64,000 bases of DNA from Vibrio ostreicida (GCF_013074385.2 NZ_JABEYA020000004.1:174000-237999); one strand, 5' to 3'; positions 28,112-39,131 are shown, numbered from the stretch's first letter. Program-made: numbers and translations. Notes: generated by a model not told the origin, from the letters alone.

Positions 28112-28771
28112 TTATAAACCCGTATGGTGTTGTTTGAGGTGATCGAGGACTGTATGCAGGGATGGAACAATTTGGTGGCCAAGTGCTTTTATTTGGCGAC
28201 AGGGTTGGACCAAATCGGGGATCTGGAATGTGGTCATCTTAGCAGAAACGGCACTGCGAACCCCGTTATTTGAATCTTCGAGCGCGAGGCAGTTGACAGG
28301 GTTGATGTTTAACCGTTTTGCGGCAAGGAGGTAAATTTCAGGGTCTGGTTTTCCCTTGGTGACTTCACAACCACAGGTTAATTCATCAATATATTGGTCA
28401 AGCCCGGCGAGCCTTAGTTTTATCTGCGCGGTGGCGCGGTGTGTGGACGTCGCGACAGCAATAGGCAGCTGCTGCTGTTTTAACCAAGTCAGTAACTCGA
28501 TAGCCCCTTGCTTTATGGGAATAGCTTGATGCTCAACAATGGCATCATAGTGTTTTTTCCAGTCAGCATGGAGTGCGTCTAGATCCTCGCCGTACACGGT
28601 TCTTAGTACCTCATCGATGCCCGCCGCATTGCGGCCAATCATAGACAGATAGGTTTGCTCAAAAAAGGGGAGGTTGAGATGAGTACAGGATTGTCTGAAA
28701 ACTTGCATGCACACTCGCTCGGTGTCGAGCAAGAGGCCATCCATATCAAAGATAGCGGCGTGTATTTTCAT
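28112..28771 (-). CDS. HAD-superfamily phosphatase / phosphoglucomutase-like
   Basis: A 219-residue HAD hydrolase, subfamily I with a helical cap. Motif I is FDMDGLLLDTE (nucleophile Asp and acid Asp), motif II is VATST, the Lys of motif III is in TKGKPDPEIY, and motif IV LEDSNNGVRSA holds the metal-binding Asp. This set is typical of beta-phosphoglucomutase-like sugar phosphatases. The start at 28771 matches the family; an upstream extension to 28813 lacks support. Confidence 0.88.
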   Translation of the reverse strand: MKIHAAIFDMDGLLLDTERVCMQVFRQSCTHLNLPFFEQTYLSMIGRNAAGIDEVLRTVYGEDLDALHADWKKHYDAIVEHQAIPIKQGAIELLTWLKQQQLPIAVATSTHRATAQIKLRLAGLDQYIDELTCGCEVTKGKPDPEIYLLAAKRLNINPVNCLALEDSNNGVRSAVSAKMTTFQIPDLVQPCRQIKALGHQIVPSLHTVLDHLKQHHTGL

Positions 28772-28859
28772 AGAGCAACTCAAGTGATAACAGTATGGTG
28801 AGTATTTTTGCACATTTGTGACGTCGAGTAAAAGTCGCTATAAGATACCCTCAACGATA

Positions 28860-28879
28860 GGTCTGATCATCACCAGACC
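28860..28879 (-). terminator. Hairpin beyond the alpha-amylase stop
   Basis: A 6-bp stem GGTCTG/CAGACC around an 8-base loop, 24 bases past the amylase stop. No clear T run follows on the minus strand, so the terminator role is tentative. Confidence 0.4.
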
Positions 28880-28903
28880 CTACAGATTAATCCGCTGTTT
28901 TTG

Positions 28904-30301
28904 TTAGAGCATCCACATTCTTGCGGTGCGTGCTGGAATACTCACGGTATGGTAGCGACTGCGGATGGTGGTAGACAGGCCGGTTAAGGTATCAGTATAA
29001 GGGACGTACCAGTTCAGTTCATAGTGATCTGTGTCGAGTGTCAATGAACGGGGTTCACCACATTTATTAATGGCAACCACCCCTTGCTTGCCGCGTTTAA
29101 ACATCAGAGTACATTGATCGCTGTGAATCATGGTCATGGTGTGTCCTTGCATCCTATTGTGGAATCTAAGCATCTTAACCATGGTCGGGTTTTTCCAGAC
29201 ATCAGCCCAGCGCCCATTGTCCTGATCCTCATCATCAGGGAGCTCATCACTATAAATAAGCGGTGTACCCCCTTCTTTGCCGAGAATATAAGCATAAGCG
29301 AGATGTTCATCGATGGGGTCCATGATCTGATAACGAAATCCGTTGTTAGTGGGAATATCATGGGTAATGGTGAAGGTGATGGCACGTGCGTCTTCAAGTG
29401 CTTGCCCATAAGCTTTAGGGTCATGCAGTTGGTTTAAGCGACCGCCAAAAGAGAATGCGCTGCGGATAGAAGCAAACAGAGGAAAATCGTAAGCAGAGTG
29501 GTCGGTATTGTTTAAATAGGGCGCCAAAAAGGTGTCATATTCTGGGTTTCCAGCCCCGCCACCTGTGATAACTTCACCAAAAACCCGCATGCCTGAAAGG
29601 ATGTTTGGTGTAAAGATTTGGTCTATCTGATACTGACTCATATGTTTGACCGCATCAACACGAAACCCCTTCACACCCATGGTTTTTAATGCACTCAGAT
29701 AGGCTCTCTGTTGCGTGATGACCCATTGGTTTTCATCGAGATCAGGTAAGCCGGTATCACCATGATCACCACATAGCCGCCAATACTGAACGTGACCGGG
29801 ATCTTGCCAGTTGGTAATGCAGCCAGAAGGGTGAAAGTCAGCAGAAGAAAACAAATCTTGGCTTGTGTCACCAAACAACGTTTGGTTTGCGTAGTAAGAC
29901 GCGTTAGTCACATAGTCTGCAAGGACAAGGCTGCCTGGGTAATTGAGGTCACTGCGTTGCGTCGCTTCGTTAGCCATATGGTTAAGCACGACATCGGCAT
30001 AGACATCGACACCATGCAAAGAGAGGGCAGAAATCATGGCGTCAAGATCCTGCTTGTTGCCAAGTGGAGAATCAATCACCCTGTAGTCTTGAGGCTGATA
30101 ACGAGCCCACCATTTCGCTCCGCTTGACTTCATTGCGGGTGAAATCAGGACGCTTTTATAGCCCGAGGCCGCAATGTTGTGCGCCTGAGCGGTGATTTGC
30201 GAATACTTCCAGTTGAAGGCATGCAATATCGCCTCTGCATGGCTGTATTGAGGTAGGGTAACCGCGGCGATGACCGCGAAGACGGTCGTTATTTTTCTCA
30301 T
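28904..30301 (-). CDS. Secreted alpha-amylase (GH13)
   Basis: A 465-residue extracellular starch-degrading enzyme. The signal peptide is MRKITTVFAVIAAVTLPQYSHA. Conserved GH13 regions are present: DVVLNHM (region I), GFRVDAVKH with the nucleophile Asp (II), VFGEVI with the acid/base Glu (III), and FTITHDIP (IV, in a variant form with His-Asp). The size and compact C-terminal beta domain resemble marine bacterial calcium-dependent amylases. A hairpin (GTAGC...GCTAC) lies about 60-80 bases upstream of the start. No other starch genes are adjacent. Confidence 0.93.
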   Translation of the reverse strand: MRKITTVFAVIAAVTLPQYSHAEAILHAFNWKYSQITAQAHNIAASGYKSVLISPAMKSSGAKWWARYQPQDYRVIDSPLGNKQDLDAMISALSLHGVDVYADVVLNHMANEATQRSDLNYPGSLVLADYVTNASYYANQTLFGDTSQDLFSSADFHPSGCITNWQDPGHVQYWRLCGDHGDTGLPDLDENQWVITQQRAYLSALKTMGVKGFRVDAVKHMSQYQIDQIFTPNILSGMRVFGEVITGGGAGNPEYDTFLAPYLNNTDHSAYDFPLFASIRSAFSFGGRLNQLHDPKAYGQALEDARAITFTITHDIPTNNGFRYQIMDPIDEHLAYAYILGKEGGTPLIYSDELPDDEDQDNGRWADVWKNPTMVKMLRFHNRMQGHTMTMIHSDQCTLMFKRGKQGVVAINKCGEPRSLTLDTDHYELNWYVPYTDTLTGLSTTIRSRYHTVSIPARTARMWML

Positions 30302-30707
30302 AGCACTTTCTCGTTAATGACAATCTTAACTAGATTATTGAGTGCGAATTTAATTAGTAGTAGCAGACTTAAAAGTCGCTACTGCAGTCACGTTATGTAG
30401 GGGGAGGAGTTAACAAAAATGCAACATGTTTGTGACTTTGTGACTTTGTGATGGTCGGGTTGATGTATGGTCTTTGTGCCTGATTTTTGAACATTCTGGT
30501 CTCAAATTAAGGGACCTTGAGAATATAGAAAGGGGCTAGGAATGAACAGGGGTGGACGTGTCATCGCTTTGCCTTTGTATTCTGATATTATCAATCGCCG
30601 ACCGACAGCGATGAGCTTCGGTCGTATATCAGATCAACGATTATCGGTAGGCAGAGTGATCAGTAAAAAATGAACAGCTCTCTGGTGTCAAATAACTTAA
30701 AGAATTC

Positions 30708-30717
30708 GAAACGTTTC
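30708..30717. promoter_or_regulatory. LacI/GalR-type operator candidate
   Basis: A perfect 10-base palindrome GAAACGTTTC with the central CG typical of LacI-family operators. It lies about 400 bases upstream of the amylase start, far for direct repression, and no LacI gene is in the window. Confidence 0.3.
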
Positions 30718-30867
30718 ATCGCCAACTCTCCTCACTTAACGCATTGGGGTAAGGGGTTTTAATATGCACCCTGACTCTTAATTGGTTGTGCCTCTTAAAT
30801 CTAGTTCAAGCTCACGATTTTTTCCATATTACCCAAGCTTTTCGTCATTAGTGTTCACGTTATCCAT

Positions 30868-30893
30868 CTCCCCCACGCCGTGGCGGGGGAGAG
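30868..30893 (-). terminator. GC-rich hairpin after katG
   Basis: Arms CTCCCCC and GGGGGAG enclose a partly paired GC-rich core, 14 bases beyond the katG stop. It is a strong hairpin but has no following T run on the minus strand. Confidence 0.55.
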
Positions 30894-30906
30894 TTTAGAT
30901 CAACCG

Positions 30907-33354
<2,448 letters not shown>

Positions 33355-33380
33355 TGAGCTACCCATGATAAGGTAGCTCA
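33355..33380 (-). terminator. Terminator after the curA-GST operon
   Basis: A perfect 9-bp stem TGAGCTACC/GGTAGCTCA with an 8-base loop, ten bases past the GST stop. On the minus strand a pyrimidine-rich stretch (CTTCTATTCCTTT) follows. Confidence 0.6.
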
Positions 33381-33389
33381 GTTGGAGGC

Positions 33390-34007
33390 TTAACCGTACT
33401 GGGCTTCAAGACGGTTGGCTTGTGCAAAACTTGGATGGCTTGCCAATTGAGAAGAATAGCGGTCAATATTGGGGTAGCGTTGACGTAACCCAAATTGAGT
33501 CAGAATATCGATGATGAAAGACATCATGATATCGGCCCCAGTCAGTTTGTCAGCGACGAGGTAGCGCTTGCCTTCAAGGCGTAAGTTGACGTAACTCATC
33601 ACTTTGTCCAGTTCCAACTCGGCGTAGTCGGGCAAAAAGTTCATCGCAGCCCCATCTTTGGCCACAAACACTTTCAATAGAAGGGGGAGGGCGGCAGAGC
33701 TTTCGGCAAAATGCATCCACTGTAGATAATCTAGGTGCTCATCAGTGTCTTTGGCAGGCGCTAGGGTGTCGGCGGCGTACTTGTCGATCAGATACTCAGT
33801 CATGGCGCCAGACTCAGTAATGACTCGGCCTTGTTCTTCAATGACCGGCGACTTTCCAAGTGGGTGAATTGCCTTGAGCTCAGGCGGTGCAAGGAATGTT
33901 ACGTTGTCGCGACGATATGAAACAATCGAATAGTCAACGCCTAACTCTTCGAGCAGCCAAATAATACGTTTTGAGCGAGATTGGTTGAGATGATGAAGTT
34001 TAATCAT
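33390..34007 (-). CDS. Glutathione S-transferase
   Basis: A 205-residue cytosolic GST. The thioredoxin-like N-terminal domain has HHLNQSRSKRIIWLLEELG with a Ser/Arg glutathione contact, HPLGKSPVIEE with the cis-Pro, and ITESGAMTEYLI. The helical C-terminal domain carries LTGADIMMSF, the N-capping Asp motif. It overlaps the upstream curA-like gene by eight bases, so the two are co-translated. Together they suggest conjugation and reduction of reactive electrophiles. Confidence 0.9.
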   Translation of the reverse strand: MIKLHHLNQSRSKRIIWLLEELGVDYSIVSYRRDNVTFLAPPELKAIHPLGKSPVIEEQGRVITESGAMTEYLIDKYAADTLAPAKDTDEHLDYLQWMHFAESSAALPLLLKVFVAKDGAAMNFLPDYAELELDKVMSYVNLRLEGKRYLVADKLTGADIMMSFIIDILTQFGLRQRYPNIDRYSSQLASHPSFAQANRLEAQYG

Positions 34008-35043
34008 TGTTGACCTGCATAGGTTGATTGGTTTTTACGACTAACTTGCCAAAGTTTTGGCCTTCTAGTAAGCCCATAAAGGCGCTAGGGGCCGCCTCCA
34101 GACCTTCCACGAGATGTTCACGGTAGTGAATCTTTCCCTCTGCTAACCAATGACCCATATCGTTGGCAAATTCGTTATAACGATGGGCGTAGTCATCGAA
34201 TATAATAAAGCCTTGCATCTTGATTCGCTTGACTAATAATTGGCCCATCAACAGAGACATGCGGTCAGGGCCTTGTGGCAGTTCTGTCGCATTGTATTGG
34301 GAAATCAGACCGCAAAGTGGAATACGCGCCCCTGTATTGAGCAAAGGCATTACCGAGTCAAAGACGTGTCCTCCGACGTTTTCAAAATAAATATCGATTC
34401 CCTGATCGCAGGCTGCCATAAGTTGTGCAGAGAAGTCTTTTGCTTTGTGATCAATACATTCATCAAAGCCGAGATGATCTTTGGCGTATCGGCACTTCTC
34501 TTCACCACCAGCGATACCAATCACACGGCACCCTTTGAGTTTGCCTATCTGGCCGACCATCGAGCCTACAGCGCCAGTCGCCGCGGCGACGACAAGCGTA
34601 TCCCCTTGTGTTGGTCGACCAATATCCAGCAGGCCCATATAGGCAGTGAACCCGGGCATGCCCATCACGCCGAGTGCGTAAGAAGGGTCGGTAGGCTGTT
34701 GGCCCATGTTGATCAGTTCTTCGCCGTTGGAAATGCAATAGTCCTGCCAGCCAGTGTACGCTAGAACCCAATCACCTACTTGATAATTGGGATGTCGTGA
34801 TTCCTCAACCTGACAGACTGTACCGCCAACCATCACCTCATTGATGGCGACAGGTTCTGCGTAAGATTTTGCGTCACTCATGCGCCCGCGCATGTAAGGG
34901 TCAAGGGATAAGTAGACACTTCTAAGTAAGACTTCCCCCTGATTTGGAACGGGTTTTTGGCTGGTTTCGAGACGGAAGTTTTCAGCATTAGGTGCTCCAT
35001 TAGGGCGCGATGCTAGCACAATACGTCGATTTATATGGGTCAT
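34000..35043 (-). CDS. curA: NADP-dependent oxidoreductase, CurA-like (MDR family)
   Basis: A 347-residue zinc-free medium-chain reductase. Features are RRIVLASRPNGAPNAENFRLE, YLSLDPYMRGRMSD, GMPGFTAYMGLLDIG and the nucleotide-binding VVAAATGAVGSMVGQIGKLKG; NFGKLVVK closes the chain. The close overall match is to E. coli CurA (YncB), an NADPH-dependent reductase of alpha,beta-unsaturated carbonyls. AGGAG precedes ATG 35043. It is the first gene of the two-gene operon downstream of a TetR operator at 35059-35073. Confidence 0.9.
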   Translation of the reverse strand: MTHINRRIVLASRPNGAPNAENFRLETSQKPVPNQGEVLLRSVYLSLDPYMRGRMSDAKSYAEPVAINEVMVGGTVCQVEESRHPNYQVGDWVLAYTGWQDYCISNGEELINMGQQPTDPSYALGVMGMPGFTAYMGLLDIGRPTQGDTLVVAAATGAVGSMVGQIGKLKGCRVIGIAGGEEKCRYAKDHLGFDECIDHKAKDFSAQLMAACDQGIDIYFENVGGHVFDSVMPLLNTGARIPLCGLISQYNATELPQGPDRMSLLMGQLLVKRIKMQGFIIFDDYAHRYNEFANDMGHWLAEGKIHYREHLVEGLEAAPSAFMGLLEGQNFGKLVVKTNQPMQVNND

Positions 35044-35058
35044 TGTGTCTCCTATTAT

Positions 35059-35073
35059 TAGACCGGTCGTCTA
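35059..35073 (-). promoter_or_regulatory. TetR-family operator upstream of curA
   Basis: A 15-base palindrome TAGACCGGTCGTCTA located 15 bases upstream of the curA start. It differs by one base from the site upstream of the adjacent tetR gene, identifying it as that regulator's operator. Confidence 0.8.
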
Positions 35074-35124
35074 TATTAAAGGTAAGCCAAGCTCCCGTAC
35101 TAACGTGAGCCGGGAACAATATTT

Positions 35125-35709
35125 TTACGGGTTTAAAATTACGTGAGTTGTTTCAAGACAGCGATGAAGATGAGACTGATCTTGCGCGAGTTTATTTAAC
35201 AGGCTCGCCCCAAGCCATTGCTGATAAAGCTGGGCCGCGGTTGCTTCCGCCTGAGTAACACCAACGGAGCCGTCCGTTATTCCAGTGGCAATACATCGTG
35301 CAATGGCTTGAATAATTTGTTCGGCACCACTGGCTAGTGCCAACCGCATGGGTTCCGACAAATCAGAAACTTCGGCACTGAGCTTAACCACCATACAACG
35401 ATTGGCGTTGCAAACGCCGCTATCGATTTCCAGCCAACGACCAAAATACCCCATTAGGCGTTGGTAGCCATTCCCTTCATCCGTCGCAAGTATCCCATGG
35501 ATACGAGCAAGGTAAGTCTTAATGTAATCGTCGATCAGGGCTTCACCAAACCGCTCTTTGGACTTGAAGTAATGATAAAACGATCCCTTGGGGACATCGG
35601 CTGCTTTTAGGAGCTCGGACAAACCAACGGCGGTAAAACCTTTAGTGACCACGAGCTGGTAACCAACTTCGAGTATATGTTGGCGTGTATCTTGGATTTT
35701 GGTATTCAT
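35125..35709 (-). CDS. TetR-family repressor, NemR/AcuR-like
   Basis: A 194-residue repressor. The N-terminal helix-turn-helix region spans about 8-50 (HILEVGYQLVVTKGFTAVGLSELLKAADVPKGSFYHYFKSK in part). The ligand domain holds CNANRCMVVKLSAE near 97-103, with two Cys that may sense electrophiles as in NemR. ATG 35709 is used rather than the upstream TTG. It lies upstream of, and on the same strand as, curA-GST, with matching operators in front of both its own gene and curA, implying autoregulation and de-repression by reactive compounds. Confidence 0.9.
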   Translation of the reverse strand: MNTKIQDTRQHILEVGYQLVVTKGFTAVGLSELLKAADVPKGSFYHYFKSKERFGEALIDDYIKTYLARIHGILATDEGNGYQRLMGYFGRWLEIDSGVCNANRCMVVKLSAEVSDLSEPMRLALASGAEQIIQAIARCIATGITDGSVGVTQAEATAAQLYQQWLGASLLNKLAQDQSHLHRCLETTHVILNP

Positions 35710-35730
35710 GGCCAAGACTATAAATCAAAT

Positions 35731-35745
35731 TAGACCAGTCGTCTA
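35731..35745 (-). promoter_or_regulatory. TetR-family operator upstream of tetR
   Basis: TAGACCAGTCGTCTA, 14 of 15 bases identical to the site in front of curA, 21 bases upstream of the tetR start. It should mediate autorepression. Confidence 0.8.
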
Positions 35746-35936
35746 GTGCTTGTTTCGCAACGACGACTTGTTATTTCCTGATGGCCTCCAAGGCAAATCT
35801 GTAAAAAATCGCACATTATTGGTGACAAATATTATTATTAAAAGTGATTGATCCTAAAAATGGGGTCGATTGTGAGTCGTGCTTTCCTTGAAAGAGAGCA
35901 AGATGGGTGGAAGGTTGGTGATCACATGGAGTCAGG

Positions 35937-36734
35937 ATGAAAGGATTACGAATTGTTACACTGTTTGCTTTGATGCTTGGGTGGGAAGCTCGTGCGTCTG
36001 AACCTCTCCAGTTGGTGACGCTAGAATATCCACCCTATATTGAGGTGGAAGGGGGGCAAGTCAGTGGCGTGGCGACTGAAGTCGTGGCGTATATTTTCTA
36101 TCACCTTGATGTGCCTGTCGAAATTACTGTGTTGCCTTGGGCTCGGGCGCTTAATATGGTGAAGCGCGGGCGAGCCGATGCCATTTTCACCGCGTTTAAA
36201 AACCCAGAACGGGAAACGTTTGCTGACTACAGCCAGAATGTTCTATTTTTGCAAAATATTAGCCTGATGTCCCTTGCTGAGAGAAATTACGACCCTGAAG
36301 AAGTGCTCGCGGGCGATGCCTCTTCAATCACGCTGTGCGTGGTTAACGGGGTCAGCTATGGCAAACGGATGGACAAAAAGATAGCAACGGGTGAGTTCAA
36401 GTTAGTCTTTCAGAAAAACAGCATGGCAGAGTGTGCACATTTGGTTCGGACCAAACGCGCTGATCTTTGGGTCAATAACGAATTTGGTGCGAGGAGCGTT
36501 TTAGTGACCGAGGGCCTAGAACAAGACATCAAGGTATTGACGCCCGCCATTGAAGCGACGCCCAGCTACATTGCCTTTTCTAAAGCTCGCCAGCACCAAG
36601 CCCTCGTTGCGAAGTTTGATAGCGTGTTGAGTGAAATGAAGCGGGACGGCCGTTATGAGTCGATGATTTATGACTATTTTGCACGAATGAGGGAAAGTCA
36701 CAAAAATCAAGACATACCATTCGAAAGTCAGTAG
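35937..36734 (+). CDS. Orphan periplasmic binding protein (SBP_bac_3 family)
   Basis: A 265-residue exported protein. The signal is MKGLRIVTLFALMLGWEARA. The mature chain begins LQLVTLEYPPYIEVEGGQVSG and has VLPWARALNMVKRGRADAIF and FKNPERETFADYSQNV, shared features with the other orphan binding proteins in this window. It stands alone, with no transporter genes, and converges on a broken GNAT gene. Role may be sensing or an unlinked importer; undetermined. Confidence 0.85.
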   Translation: MKGLRIVTLFALMLGWEARASEPLQLVTLEYPPYIEVEGGQVSGVATEVVAYIFYHLDVPVEITVLPWARALNMVKRGRADAIFTAFKNPERETFADYSQNVLFLQNISLMSLAERNYDPEEVLAGDASSITLCVVNGVSYGKRMDKKIATGEFKLVFQKNSMAECAHLVRTKRADLWVNNEFGARSVLVTEGLEQDIKVLTPAIEATPSYIAFSKARQHQALVAKFDSVLSEMKRDGRYESMIYDYFARMRESHKNQDIPFESQ

Positions 36735-36743
36735 ATTTGATGC

Positions 36744-37204
36744 CTAGCTTGTTGCCAGTTGTTTTGCTGTCGGACACATTTGCATGTGGACAAAGTGACG
36801 ATCATGGCCCGTTTTCTCAAATCCAAATCGCGTGTACAACCCTTCAACTTGGTTCCCCTGTAAATAGCTTAGCCTGATCGGTTTGTTTTTATCTCTGGCG
36901 ATCGCGAAGCAGTGGTTGAGTATTTGGCTACCGATGCCGCGACCTTGGCAGTGTGGAAGTAAAAAAAACGGCCAAAATAAAAATAATCCCCTTTGTCCTG
37001 AAGTAAAAAACTGCCACTGGCTGTGCCGTCAATCTCAATGACATTGGGTTGGCCTTGCTGCCATTCATTGAGATGCCACTGCTTTTGCTGATTGTCATCC
37101 CACCCAAACACCGCCTCAATGGCGGATTTTTCTGCGTACTTTTTTAATTCAAACAGAAAGTTGAAGTCGTTGGGGCGGGCGGGGCGTATGTCGAACTGGG
37201 TCAT
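36744..37204 (-). pseudogene. GNAT acetyltransferase with a homopolymer frameshift
   Basis: The first frame starts MTQFDIRPARPNDFNFLFELKKYAEKSA and runs to GRFF, then leaves the family pattern. Adding one T to the T8 run (plus-strand A8 at 36961-36968) restores LLPHCQGRGIGSQILNH, containing the acetyl-CoA-binding QGRGIG motif, and a C-terminus ending at TAG (36744-36746) after about 153 residues. As read, the protein loses its cofactor site and stops near 36869. It may be a real inactivation, a slippage switch or a sequencing error. The start overlaps the yqfB stop by four bases, so the two form an operon. Confidence 0.85.
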
Positions 37205-37521
37205 GATGGAATCAGTTCATACGTGATCATGAATAGTGTATCGGTGTCAGGGTAGATATCGCGAATGAGCTGTTTGAGTTTGGGTAACTCAATATATTCT
37301 TGCTCCGCGTGAAATTGATTAATATCATCAAAATGAAGCGGTTCGACGGCGAGAATGTTGATATCGCATACTTTTTTTCTGGTTTCTAGGACAAGTACTT
37401 CAACCTGGCTGCCGGGTACATAATGAGACTCAGATTCATCGCGAATAGTAATGGTCTTTTTTCCTGATGCAATCAGCGGCGTTAGGAATTCAAAAAACGT
37501 GATGGTCGTCGGTATTGTCAT
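37201..37521 (-). CDS. yqfB: ASCH-domain N4-acetylcytidine amidohydrolase, YqfB-like
   Basis: A 106-residue ASCH-domain protein. FFEFLTPLIASGKKTITIRDESE holds the catalytic Lys/Thr region of E. coli YqfB (Lys21, Thr24), and a Glu lies in the EYIELPKLKQ segment near residue 74. YqfB hydrolyses N4-acetylcytidine. The length (103 in E. coli) and motif match. It overlaps the GNAT start by four bases. Confidence 0.85.
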   Translation of the reverse strand: MTIPTTITFFEFLTPLIASGKKTITIRDESESHYVPGSQVEVLVLETRKKVCDINILAVEPLHFDDINQFHAEQEYIELPKLKQLIRDIYPDTDTLFMITYELIPS

Positions 37522-37964
37522 GTCAGTGTTAGTCAGTCTGAACGTGGTTGAGACAGAGTGTAAACTAGAAGTCTGTATGAAACCACTTTATACGCTTATC
37601 TGCAAACGACATTATTACTGGCCTAGTCGCCAAACCAACCTAATGTTGAACATCATGGCCCTTGTTTTGAAAACGGTGTAATTGATTGGATTTGCCTAAG
37701 TTGGTTGATCGGCGATCCGAAACCGCATCGAGAACACCAGTGTGCCGAGATCTGTATTCTGGGAGGCCTCACCCTGTTTAAATGTGAGTAGCAAGGCCGA
37801 TAAGGCGGCGAGAGGGTCCTTATCGGCTTGGCCTGAGAAACGTGGGCTGAGTTGTGTGGGTTGTCCTCATTTGTCTTGTCAAGACATGGCGCTGGTTCCT
37901 CACTGCTCCGTAAGTGACGAGGCAGAACACGCCACTTACGGAGCCAGTTTGAAAATCGATAGGG
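37522..37964. other. Hairpin-rich intergenic region of unknown role
   Basis: About 440 bases between yqfB (start) and the helicase gene (stop). Three perfect inverted repeats lie within 150 bases: GCCGATAAGG/CCTTATCGGC at 37796-37827 (10 bp), TGTCTTG/CAAGACA at 37872-37886 (7 bp, one-base centre), and GCTCCGTAAGTG/CACTTACGGAGC at 37905-37944 (12 bp, 16-base loop). A plus-strand frame at 37742-37990 has no protein-like features. No T run follows the repeats, so they are not simple terminators. Confidence 0.55.
37905..37944. repeat. 12-bp inverted repeat downstream of the helicase gene
   Basis: Perfect arms GCTCCGTAAGTG and CACTTACGGAGC with a 16-base loop; an outer CTG/CAG pair extends the stem past a one-base bulge. 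It begins 20 bases past the helicase stop on the minus strand and could stabilise or terminate that transcript. Confidence 0.65.
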
Positions 37965-39131
37965 TTACTGTTGAAAATCACGATTCATAGGGACTGTTTT
38001 CTTTGGCTCAAACCCTTGGATTTCTCGACGTTCAATCATGTGGCCTAAACGGCTTTCAATCATACATAGGTTTTTGAAGTTATCTTTTGAAACGAATGAA
38101 ATCGCTTCACCCTGTGCATCGGCCCGGCCAGTGCGGCCAATACGATGGACGTATTCATCGGCTGGAAAGGGCAAATCATAATTAATGACTCGGGTTAGGT
38201 CCTCGATATCAATGCCTCGGGCACCGACTCCAGTGGCAATGAGGTACTTTATACGGCCCGCCTTAAAGTCGGCGAGTAACTGGGTACGGACGGCCTGACT
38301 GCGGCCACTATGGAAGGCTTGAGCATCAATGCCGCGTTTTTCCAACTGCTGTACCAATTTGGCCGCACCGTGTTTGGTTTCGATAAAGATCAGCGCTTGC
38401 TCCCAGTTATTTTCCTTAATCAGATGACTAAGCAGGGCGGATTTTTTGTCCTTATCGACGGTAATTAACCATTGTTCAATGCTCTTTTTTGAGGCTTGGT
38501 TGGCCGCAATCGTGATTTCATAGGGATGATGGACGGCCGTTTTTGCTAAATCACGCACTTTGTTCGATAAGGTTGCAGAAAAGAGCAGATGCTGAATGTC
38601 AGTGGGCAATCGGTCGAGTATTTTGTTGATGTCTTCAATAAAGCCCATATCGAGCATGCGATCCGCTTCATCAAGCACCAGTACTTCAATCTCTTCAAAA
38701 TAGATGGCGTGTTGCCCGTAGAGATCCAGCAGTCGCCCTGGCGTCGCCACGACAATATCCGCCCCTTGAATCAAGGCTTGTTTTTGTGCTTTGTCATCGA
38801 CTCCGCCATAGAGAGCAAGCGAGGTCAGAGGCAGGTGTTGCCCATAATCACGGATTTTAGTTTCTACCTGTATCGCCAATTCTCGTGTTGGGGTCAAAAT
38901 CAATCCACGGATCCGCTTTTTGCGCTGGGTTTGCCCTTGACTGAGTTTTTCTAATATCGGCAACACGAAGCTGGCTGTTTTTCCTGTTCCTGTCTGGGCT
39001 GCGGCAATCAGGTCCTGACCTTGCAAAATGGCAGGAATCGCTTGAGTTTGAATATGAGTGGGTTTGTCATAGCCAAGTTGGGTTATTGCGTCAGTGAGCG
39101 GTTGGCTTAAGCCGAGTTTCGAGAAAGGCAT
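37965..39131 (-). CDS. DEAD-box RNA helicase, RhlE-like
   Basis: A 388-residue ATP-dependent RNA helicase. The motifs appear in order: Q motif (GYDKPTHIQTQAIP), I AQTGTGKT, Ia PTRELA, Ib TPGR, II DEAD, III SAT, then VI HRIGRTGR. The two RecA-like domains are followed by only a short tail, resembling RhlE more than SrmB, DeaD or RhlB. Such helicases act in ribosome assembly and RNA turnover. Confidence 0.93.
   Translation of the reverse strand: MPFSKLGLSQPLTDAITQLGYDKPTHIQTQAIPAILQGQDLIAAAQTGTGKTASFVLPILEKLSQGQTQRKKRIRGLILTPTRELAIQVETKIRDYGQHLPLTSLALYGGVDDKAQKQALIQGADIVVATPGRLLDLYGQHAIYFEEIEVLVLDEADRMLDMGFIEDINKILDRLPTDIQHLLFSATLSNKVRDLAKTAVHHPYEITIAANQASKKSIEQWLITVDKDKKSALLSHLIKENNWEQALIFIETKHGAAKLVQQLEKRGIDAQAFHSGRSQAVRTQLLADFKAGRIKYLIATGVGARGIDIEDLTRVINYDLPFPADEYVHRIGRTGRADAQGEAISFVSKDNFKNLCMIESRLGHMIERREIQGFEPKKTVPMNRDFQQ

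Larger units (their letters stand above)
30302..30906. other. Intergenic region between alpha-amylase and katG
   Basis: About 600 bases. It holds a bulged hairpin at 30360-30382 upstream of amylase, a LacI-type palindrome at 30708-30717, and a GC-rich hairpin after katG at 30868-30893. A 43-codon plus-strand frame starts at ATG 30542 behind TAGGA and ends at TGA 30671-30673; its composition shows no recognisable family and I do not call it a gene. Confidence 0.45.

Noticed and set aside
30542..30673. 43-codon plus-strand frame with TAGGA upstream
   Set aside because: No recognisable family, no neighbour logic and composition like non-coding DNA; left as an untested possibility.
34240..34764. 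174-codon plus-strand frame inside the curA-like gene
   Set aside because: Wholly antisense to a well-supported gene and lacks protein-like features.
37796..37944. Inverted repeats considered as an integron attC site
   Set aside because: No GTTRRRY-type core sites and no integrase gene; gene neighbours are standard chromosomal ones.
37742..37990. 82-codon plus-strand frame in the hairpin-rich gap
   Set aside because: It spans the inverted repeats and runs into the helicase gene; no ribosome site or family.
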